In this document: positions 1 through 6,897 of the stretch, in pieces
How the letters are laid out: the number at the start of each line of letters is the position of its first letter
Numbering within the stretch: position 1 is the first letter of the stretch
Source: Candidatus Aminicenantota bacterium
GTDB lineage: Bacteria > Acidobacteriota > Aminicenantia > Aminicenantales > Saccharicenantaceae
Assembly: GCA_011048485.1 (NCBI GenBank)
Contig: DSDX01000276.1
Span: forward strand, 1 to 6,897
Direction of reading: 5' to 3'
DNA length: 6,897 nucleotides
Notes under the pieces: model-generated
The model's database searches: none
Told to the model about the DNA's origin: nothing
What the model saw: only the letters and a program-made list of their open reading frames with translations
Position numbers and translations under genes: made by a program

Positions 1-752
1 ATCTCCATGAGGGCCACCTGAGCCTGGTCCGGGCCTCGAAAAAGAGGGCCGACGTCACCGTCGTCAGCGTCTTTGTCAACCCGATCCAATTCGGCCCCGA
101 CGAGGATTACGCCAGGTACCCGCGGGACCCCGCCAAGGACGCCCTCTATCTCGAACGGGGCGGGGTCGACTGCCTGTTCTACCCCGAGGCCGCGGAGATC
201 TACCCTCCCGGCTACAGGACGTTCGTCGAGGTCCGGGACCTCCAGGACAAGCTCTGCGGCCGGTCACGGCCGGGGCACTTCCGCGGCGTCGCGACAGTCG
301 TCCTCAAGCTCTTCGAGATCGTCCGGCCCGACCAGGCCTTCTTCGGGGCCAAGGACGCCCAGCAGGTCCTCATCATCAGGAGGATGGCCGCCGACCTCGA
401 TCTCGACGTCGAGGTCGTGACCCGCCCGATCGTGCGCGAGCCAGACGGCCTGGCCATGAGCTCCCGCAACGCCTATCTCTCGCCCGAGGAGCGTCAAGCC
501 GCCCGGGCGCTCTCGGCCGGTCTGCGCTGGGCGGAGAAGGCGGTCGCGGCGGGAGAGAGGGACGCGGCCAGGATCGTCGCGGGCGTTCGGTCCTTGGTGG
601 AGGCCGAACCGCTGGCCCGGATCGACTACGTCGAGGCCGTCGACCCCGAGACGCTCGATCCGGTCCCGGCCATGCGGGGACAGGTCCTCGTCGCCCTGGC
701 CGTCCGGATCGGCCCGACCCGCCTCATCGACAACGCCGTCATCCGTGTCTGA
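1..752 (+). CDS. panC: Pantothenate synthetase (pantoate--beta-alanine ligase), 5' end missing
   Basis: PanC joins pantoate and beta-alanine in an ATP-dependent reaction through a pantoyl-adenylate, the last step of pantothenate synthesis, in the cytoplasm. The reading frame is open from position 3 and gives 249 residues before the TGA at 750-752; about 30 N-terminal residues lie outside the window. The first visible residues are LHEGHLSLV, holding the HxGH nucleotide-binding signature of this adenylyltransferase-fold family. Further family motifs follow in order: FVNPIQF, the pantoate/ATP-site stretch SRPGHFRGV, FGAKDAQQ (the Lys, Asp and Gln of the G-x-K-D-x-Q-Q motif are kept), and AMSSRNAYLSPEER, the KMSKS-like loop. 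The C-terminal dimerisation part looks complete, ending IDNAVIRV. panD begins 11 bases downstream, so the two are almost certainly co-transcribed. Identification is firm; only the start is unseen. Confidence 0.97.
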   Translation, partial: LHEGHLSLVRASKKRADVTVVSVFVNPIQFGPDEDYARYPRDPAKDALYLERGGVDCLFYPEAAEIYPPGYRTFVEVRDLQDKLCGRSRPGHFRGVATVVLKLFEIVRPDQAFFGAKDAQQVLIIRRMAADLDLDVEVVTRPIVREPDGLAMSSRNAYLSPEERQAARALSAGLRWAEKAVAAGERDAARIVAGVRSLVEAEPLARIDYVEAVDPETLDPVPAMRGQVLVALAVRIGPTRLIDNAVIRV

Positions 753-759
753 AGGAGAG
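752..759 (+). promoter_or_regulatory. Ribosome binding site of panD
   Basis: The purine run AAGGAGAG begins on the last base of the panC stop codon and ends 4 bases before the panD ATG at 764. It is a near-consensus Shine-Dalgarno sequence. It supports this start and shows that panD is translated from the panC transcript, with initiation close to where panC translation ends. Confidence 0.8.
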
Positions 760-763
760 TGCC

Positions 764-1120
764 ATGCTCAGAGCCTTCCTGCGGTCCAAGATCCACCGGG
801 CCACGGTCACCCATGTCGACATCGATTACGAGGGCAGCCTGTCGATCGACGAGGACATCATGACGGCGGCCGGCCTTTGGCCGCTCGAGAGGATCGAGGT
901 CTGGAACGTCAGCAACGGAAAGCGCTTTTCGACCTACGTCCTGCGCGGCGAGAGGGGCTCCCGGGAGATCAAGGTCCTTGGGGCCGCGGGCCACAAAGCC
1001 GCGGTCGGGGATGTCATCATCATCGCCGCCTACGGCTACATGGACGAGAGCGAGGTGGAGCACTTCACGCCGACGATCGTGCTCCTCGGCGAAGGCAACC
1101 GGATCATCGAGGCCCCGTGA
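764..1120 (+). CDS. panD: Aspartate 1-decarboxylase (pyruvoyl-dependent) proenzyme
   Basis: PanD decarboxylates L-aspartate to beta-alanine, the second substrate of PanC. The 118-residue proenzyme lines up without gaps to E. coli PanD numbering over its first 90 residues. Lys9 and His11 are present, Tyr22-Glu23-Gly24-Ser25 forms the self-cleavage site (cut between Gly24 and Ser25, Ser25 becoming the pyruvoyl group), and WNVSNGKRFSTY carries Trp47, Arg54, Thr57 and Tyr58. The known family behaviour is a homotetramer of cleaved alpha and beta chains. One thing is odd: where nearly all family members have Asn72 in an N-G-A/P-A motif, this protein reads VLGAAG, with Leu72. Length is in the usual range (E. 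coli has 126). The ATG at 764 has a strong ribosome binding site and no better alternative. It sits between panC (11 bases upstream) and the sulfatase gene (19 bases downstream). Confidence 0.97.
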   Translation: MLRAFLRSKIHRATVTHVDIDYEGSLSIDEDIMTAAGLWPLERIEVWNVSNGKRFSTYVLRGERGSREIKVLGAAGHKAAVGDVIIIAAYGYMDESEVEHFTPTIVLLGEGNRIIEAP

Positions 1121-1139
1121 GGCCAGGCCGGCAAAAACC

Positions 1140-2630
1140 ATGAAGCGGCGCGATTTTCTGAGGGCCGCCGGGGCCGGTTCGGCCGCGGTCCTTCTCGGCG
1201 GCCCCGGCTGCCGCCGCCAGGTCCGCCGGCCCCCCAATATCGTCTTCATCCTCGTGGACGACCTCGGCTGGCGGGACGTCGGGTTCATGGGCAGCCGGTT
1301 CTACGAGACGCCGAACATCGACCGCTTGGCCGCCCGGGGCCAGGTCTTCACCCAGGCCTACGCGGCCGCGGCCGTCTGCTCGCCGACCCGGGCCTCGATC
1401 CTGACCGGGCGCTATCCGGCCCGGCTCGGCATCACCGACTGGATACGGGCCCGAAGGGACGGCGGCGTTATCGGCCCCGGGCGCGGGAACCCGGAGGGCT
1501 ATGATGACCGGCCGGGTTTCGAGCTGCTGACGCCTAAGAACGCCCTGTTCATGGAGCTCGATGAGATCACGACGGCGGAGACGCTCAAGGCCGCCGGCTA
1601 CGCGACAGCCCACGTGGGCAAGTGGCACCTGGGGCCGGACGAGTTCCTCCCGCCCGCCCAGGGCTTCGACGTGAACGTCGGCGGGGCCGACATCGGGCAC
1701 ACCAGCCATTATTTCGACCCCTATCACAACGAGGGCGCTCCCATCCCGTCGCTCCCGCCGCGGCGGACCGGCGAGTACATGACCGACCGCGAGGCCGACG
1801 AGGCCTGCGCTTTCATCCGGGCCAACCGGGACCGCCCTTTCTTCCTCAATCTCTGCCATTACGCGGTCCACACCCCCCTCCAGGCGAAGGACGGGGACAT
1901 CGCCGGCTTCGAGGGCCGGCCGGCCGACGGCGGCCAGAAGGATCCCGTCTACGCGGCCATGATCAAAAGCGTCGATGACTCGGTCGGCCGGATCATGTCG
2001 GTCCTGGGCGAGCTCGGACTGACGGAACGAACATGCGTCTTTTTCTTCGCCGACAACGGGGGGCTGGTCCCGGTCACGGACAACGCTCCGCTGAGGCTGG
2101 GCAAGGGGTATCCCTACGAGGGCGGCATCCGGGAGCCCCTGGTCGTCAGCTGGCCCGGCACGCTCGCCTCCGGGGCCCGGATCGCAGAGGCCGTCTCGAG
2201 CATCGATTTCTATCCGACCATCCTCAGCCTGGCCGGCCTCGCGCCTCCGGCGGACCGGACGATCGACGGGCTCGACCTTTCGGGCCTCCTGACGGGCTCC
2301 GAGCGCGTCCTGCCGGAGCGCGATCTGTTCTGGCACTTCCCCCACTACTGGTCGGGACATCGAGTCCGGCCCTGGAGCGCCGTCCGCTCGGGCGACTGGA
2401 AGCTCATCCGCTTCTACGAGGACGGACGGCAAGAGCTCTACGACATCGCCGCGGACGTAGGGGAGACGCGGGACCTGGCCGCCATCCGACCGGAGATCGT
2501 CGAGGCGCTCGGCCGGAGACTCGATGCCTGGCTCCGGGAGACCGGCGCCAAGCTGCCCAAGCTCAGGATCGGCGGAGAGATCCCCTCGCCTCCCCGGGAG
2601 GGTGACCGGGGGGCGCGCGAGGAGAGTTAG
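1140..2630 (+). CDS. Tat-exported formylglycine-dependent sulfatase (arylsulfatase A-like)
   Basis: Predicted hydrolase of sulfate esters, 496 residues, alkaline-phosphatase superfamily, acting outside the cytoplasm. The N-terminus MKRRDFLRAAG is a twin-arginine signal (R3-R4-x-F-L), followed by a short Ala/Gly-rich hydrophobic stretch and C24, which could be a lipidation site although GGPGC is a poor lipobox. The catalytic domain starts at about residue 33 (NIVFILVDDLGW, metal-binding D40 and D41). The signature CSPTRASILTGR puts the formylglycine cysteine at C80, in the C-x-P-x-R form. Other active-site elements are GKWHLG (K161, H163), HYAVHTPLQ (H244), DNGG (D305, N306) and GKG (K322). 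The C-terminal subdomain ends with the family-typical WLRETGAKLP. The start is set by the Tat motif; the frame stays open further upstream but that stretch only overlaps panD. No clear Shine-Dalgarno sequence precedes the ATG, so coupling to panD termination is likely. The true substrate (polysaccharide, glycosaminoglycan or small aryl sulfate) cannot be read from sequence. Confidence 0.94.
   Translation: MKRRDFLRAAGAGSAAVLLGGPGCRRQVRRPPNIVFILVDDLGWRDVGFMGSRFYETPNIDRLAARGQVFTQAYAAAAVCSPTRASILTGRYPARLGITDWIRARRDGGVIGPGRGNPEGYDDRPGFELLTPKNALFMELDEITTAETLKAAGYATAHVGKWHLGPDEFLPPAQGFDVNVGGADIGHTSHYFDPYHNEGAPIPSLPPRRTGEYMTDREADEACAFIRANRDRPFFLNLCHYAVHTPLQAKDGDIAGFEGRPADGGQKDPVYAAMIKSVDDSVGRIMSVLGELGLTERTCVFFFADNGGLVPVTDNAPLRLGKGYPYEGGIREPLVVSWPGTLASGARIAEAVSSIDFYPTILSLAGLAPPADRTIDGLDLSGLLTGSERVLPERDLFWHFPHYWSGHRVRPWSAVRSGDWKLIRFYEDGRQELYDIAADVGETRDLAAIRPEIVEALGRRLDAWLRETGAKLPKLRIGGEIPSPPREGDRGAREES
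2627..2630. other. Tail-to-tail overlap of two convergent genes
   Basis: The four bases TTAG serve both strands: TAG (2628-2630) ends the plus-strand sulfatase gene and TAA (TTA at 2627-2629 read on the minus strand) ends the membrane protein gene. There is therefore no intergenic space between the two converging clusters. No stem followed by a T run is visible on either strand nearby, so transcripts from each side probably run into the opposite gene or stop by Rho. Confidence 0.9.
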
Positions 2631-3046
2631 GTCGCGGCGAGGGCCTGGAGGACGAAGAACGCCGCCGTGATCAGGAAGATGACCAGCGTCAGGACGAAGA
2701 CGGTCATCCCCAGAGTGTTGGCGTAGCGCAAGAACTGCCGATAGCCCTTGACGATCAGGACCTTGAGCAGAACGATCGCCAGCAGGGCCTCCGCCAGGAC
2801 GAAGTGGAGTGTCCCCCGCGTCGACAGGCCGTCGCCCATCTCGACCAGGAAGCCGACGCCAAGGACGGCCAACGGCGCGAGGAGGGCGATGAAGACATAG
2901 CCCGCCGCCTTGTGGCGCCGGCGCAGTCTTTCCGAGCGGGCCTCATCGGCCGGACGTCCCAGGCGCGTCATCATGGTCAGGAAGGCCGCCAGACCCGCCC
3001 CGAGCAGCAGGACCGCCAGAACGGTCTTGATCCAGTAGTCAGACAT
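2627..3046 (-). CDS. Small four-helix integral membrane protein, function unknown
   Basis: I do not recognise this 139-residue protein with confidence. It shows four hydrophobic segments, at about residues 5-27, 48-68, 82-98 and 111-136. A basic loop follows the first (RLRRRHK, about 41-46), and a basic/aromatic loop joins the third and fourth (VKGYRQFLRYANTLG). Two histidines, H45 just before helix 2 and H81 at the start of helix 3, sit near membrane boundaries. This resembles small b-type-cytochrome-like or DUF-class membrane proteins with bis-histidine haem ligation, but that is inference only. The ATG at 3046 is preceded by AAGGGGGAA, 6 bases upstream, and lies 16 bases after the guaB stop, so it is probably the last gene of a secA-guaB transcript. 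Its TAA stop overlaps the TAG stop of the convergent sulfatase gene by 4 bases. Helix pattern, ribosome binding site and tight packing make it a real gene; the function is open. Confidence 0.8.
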   Translation of the reverse strand: MSDYWIKTVLAVLLLGAGLAAFLTMMTRLGRPADEARSERLRRRHKAAGYVFIALLAPLAVLGVGFLVEMGDGLSTRGTLHFVLAEALLAIVLLKVLIVKGYRQFLRYANTLGMTVFVLTLVIFLITAAFFVLQALAAT

Positions 3047-3052
3047 GGCCCG

Positions 3053-3061
3053 TTCCCCCTT
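3053..3061 (-). promoter_or_regulatory. Ribosome binding site of the four-helix membrane protein gene
   Basis: Read on the minus strand, AAGGGGGAA lies in the 16-base gap between the guaB TGA (3065-3063) and the ATG at 3046, with a 6-base spacer. It is a G-rich, imperfect Shine-Dalgarno sequence that supports this start and translation from the guaB transcript. Confidence 0.55.
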
Positions 3062-3062
3062 G

Positions 3063-4529
3063 TCAGTCGAGGTGGTAGTTCGGGGCCTCGTGGGTGATGA
3101 CCACGTCGTGGACGTGGCTTTCCTTGAGCGAGGCCTGGGTGATCTTGATGAACACGGCCTTGGTTTTGAGCTCCTCGATCGTCCGGCAGCCGGCGTAGCC
3201 CATGCCGGCCTTGAGCCCGCCGACCAGCATCTGGATCAAGGCCATGGTGCTGCCCTTGTAGGGCACGCGGCCCTCGATCCCCTCCGGAACGAGCTTGGCG
3301 GCGTTGGCCTGGAGGTCCTGCTGGTAGCGGTCGCTGCTCTTGCCTTCCTTCATGACCGCGAGCGAGCCCATGCCCCGGTACATCTTGTAGGCCCGGCCCT
3401 GGTACATGACGACGTCGCCCGGGGCCTCCTCGGTCCCGGCGAGCAGGTTCCCGAGCATGATGGTGTCGGCCCCGGCCGCGACGGCTTTGGTCACGTCGCC
3501 GGAATATTTGACGCCGCCGTCGGCGATGAGCGGGACGCCCGCCTTCCGCGTGACCTCGAAGACGTCGGCGATGGCCGTGATCTGGGGGATGCCGGCGCCC
3601 GTGATGATCCGGGTCGTGCAGATGGAGCCGGGCCCCACCCCGATCTTGACCGCGTCGACGCCGAGGTCGATGAGCTCCTCGGCCGCCCGGGCCGTTCCGA
3701 TGTTGCCGGCGACGAGCTCCTGGCCGGGGAACTCCGCTTTGAGCTTCCGGACCGTGTCGAGGACGCGTTGGGAGTGGCCGTGGGCGTTGTCGACGACGAT
3801 GACATCGCACTTGGCCGCGACGAGGGCCCGGGCCCGGTCGACGCAGTCGGTCCCGACGCCGACGGCGGCGCCCACCCGCAGCCGTCCCAGGCTGTCCTTG
3901 GCCGCGTCGGGGTACTGGATGCGCTTGAGAATGTCCTTGTAGGTGATCAGCCCCTTGAGATGGAAGCGCTCGTCGACGACCGGGAGCTTCTCGATCTTGT
4001 GCTCGTGGAAGACCTTCTCCGCGTCCTCGAGCGAAGTCCCGACGGGGACCGTGACGAGCTTGCGGGTCATGATCTTCTCGACGGTTAGGCGGAGCCGGCT
4101 CTCGAACCGGATGTCGCGGTTGGTGAGGATGCCGACCAGCTTGTTGGCCTCGTCCGTGACCGGCAGGCCGGAGATGCGGTGCTCCCGCATGACCTCGATG
4201 GCCCGGGCGACCGTGTCCTGGGGCCTGAGCGTGATGGGCTCGACGACCATACCGCTCTCGCTCCGCTTGACCTTGTCGACCTCCTCGGCCTGGCTTTCGA
4301 TGGACAGGTTGCGGTGGATGACGCCGAGGCCGCCCTGCTGGGCCAGGGCGATGGCCATCCGCGACGTGGTCACGGTGTCCATGGCCGCGCTGACGATGGG
4401 GATGTTGAGGGCGATGTTGCGGGACAGGCGGGTCGTGACCGAGGCCTGGGCCGGCGCGATGTCCGATTTGGCCGGAAGGATGAGGACATCGTCGAAGGTC
4501 AGGGCTTCCCGGATCGGTTTGTCGCGCAT
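3063..4529 (-). CDS. guaB: Inosine-5'-monophosphate dehydrogenase
   Basis: Oxidises IMP to XMP with NAD+, the committed step of guanine nucleotide synthesis in the cytoplasm. The protein has 488 residues, normal for bacterial IMPDH. The N-terminal barrel part begins REALTFDDVLILPA. A CBS pair (Bateman domain, about 93-205, with the phrases HRISGLPVTDE and HKIEKLPVVDE) is inserted in the barrel; in the family it binds adenine or guanine nucleotides and tunes activity. The catalytic loop GVGPGSICTTR places the nucleophile at C304. The IMP phosphate region is IADGGVKYSGD, and the mobile flap YRGMGSL to DRYQQD contains R401 and Y402, the catalytic Arg-Tyr pair. Small departures from common motifs are VVDNAHGHS (usually D-S/T-S/A-H-G-H-S) and GNIGT (often GNVAT). 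Start choice: an in-frame ATG exists at 4550, but the strong Shine-Dalgarno sequence lies between it and the ATG at 4529, so 4529 is preferred. secA ends about 24 bases upstream. Confidence 0.97.
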   Translation of the reverse strand: MRDKPIREALTFDDVLILPAKSDIAPAQASVTTRLSRNIALNIPIVSAAMDTVTTSRMAIALAQQGGLGVIHRNLSIESQAEEVDKVKRSESGMVVEPITLRPQDTVARAIEVMREHRISGLPVTDEANKLVGILTNRDIRFESRLRLTVEKIMTRKLVTVPVGTSLEDAEKVFHEHKIEKLPVVDERFHLKGLITYKDILKRIQYPDAAKDSLGRLRVGAAVGVGTDCVDRARALVAAKCDVIVVDNAHGHSQRVLDTVRKLKAEFPGQELVAGNIGTARAAEELIDLGVDAVKIGVGPGSICTTRIITGAGIPQITAIADVFEVTRKAGVPLIADGGVKYSGDVTKAVAAGADTIMLGNLLAGTEEAPGDVVMYQGRAYKMYRGMGSLAVMKEGKSSDRYQQDLQANAAKLVPEGIEGRVPYKGSTMALIQMLVGGLKAGMGYAGCRTIEELKTKAVFIKITQASLKESHVHDVVITHEAPNYHLD

Positions 4530-4534
4530 GACGG

Positions 4535-4543
4535 CTCCTCCTT
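4535..4543 (-). promoter_or_regulatory. Ribosome binding site that fixes the guaB start
   Basis: On the minus strand AAGGAGGAG, a full-strength Shine-Dalgarno sequence, sits 5 bases before the ATG at 4529. It lies inside the reading frame that would be used if translation began at the upstream ATG (4550), which has no such element in front of it. This decides the start in favour of MRDKPIREAL and against the seven-residue longer form. Confidence 0.85.
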
Positions 4544-4553
4544 GGCTCATCGG

Positions 4554-6897
<2,344 letters not shown>

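Noticed and set aside
978..1139. A longer N-terminus for the sulfatase starting inside panD
   Set aside because: The extra 54 residues are Ser/Arg-rich out-of-frame panD sequence and would bury the Tat signal MKRRDFLR, which must be at the N-terminus to work.
1104..2432. A 442-residue open frame on the minus strand opposite the sulfatase gene
   Set aside because: The plus strand encodes a full sulfatase with every catalytic motif. In GC-rich DNA the antisense frame stays open because stop codons are rare; the predicted product is rich in Arg, Gly, Ala and Pro with no recognisable motif and no ribosome binding site.
2589..2601. CCTCC-CCG-GGAGG hairpin near the end of the sulfatase gene as a terminator
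   Set aside because: The stem is only 5 pairs, inside coding sequence, and is followed by GTGACCGGGG instead of a T run.
3045..4088. A 347-residue open frame on the plus strand opposite guaB
   Set aside because: It is the shadow of guaB: acidic low-complexity composition (many Asp, Val, Gly, Leu), no domain, and the real gene on the minus strand is unmistakable.

Overview
The window is a GC-rich (roughly two-thirds G+C by eye), gene-dense piece of bacterial chromosome. It has two gene clusters pointing at each other and almost no non-coding DNA; no gap between genes exceeds about 25 bases. Both ends cut through a gene: panC has lost its 5' end at the left, and secA has lost its 5' end at the right. 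I see no tRNA, rRNA, CRISPR array, insertion sequence or phage gene.

Plus strand, 1-2630: partial panC (pantothenate synthetase), panD (aspartate 1-decarboxylase), then a Tat-signal, formylglycine-type sulfatase. PanD makes beta-alanine and PanC joins it to pantoate, so the first two genes are consecutive inputs to vitamin B5 and coenzyme A synthesis. The sulfatase follows panD by only 19 bases and is an unexpected passenger, an exported hydrolase behind two cytoplasmic vitamin genes.

Minus strand, 6897-2627 (read right to left): partial secA (preprotein translocase ATPase), guaB (IMP dehydrogenase, with its CBS pair), then a small four-helix membrane protein of unknown function. Gaps of about 24 and 16 bases suggest one transcript. 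The two clusters meet tail to tail with a 4-base overlap of stop codons (2627-2630) and no visible intrinsic terminator.

Organism: the Tat-exported sulfatase, a complete panCD pair and strongly GC-biased third codon positions fit a free-living, probably diderm heterotroph. Acidobacteriota or Candidatus Aminicenantes is a low-confidence guess from general look only; Planctomycetota-like or other sulfatase-rich phyla are not excluded.

I do not see a previously undescribed multi-gene system here. The points most worth a second look are a Leu at the position of the usually conserved active-site Asn72 in PanD, a SecA without the C-terminal zinc-binding tail, the sulfatase joined to panCD, and the unassigned membrane protein with two histidines placed near helix ends.
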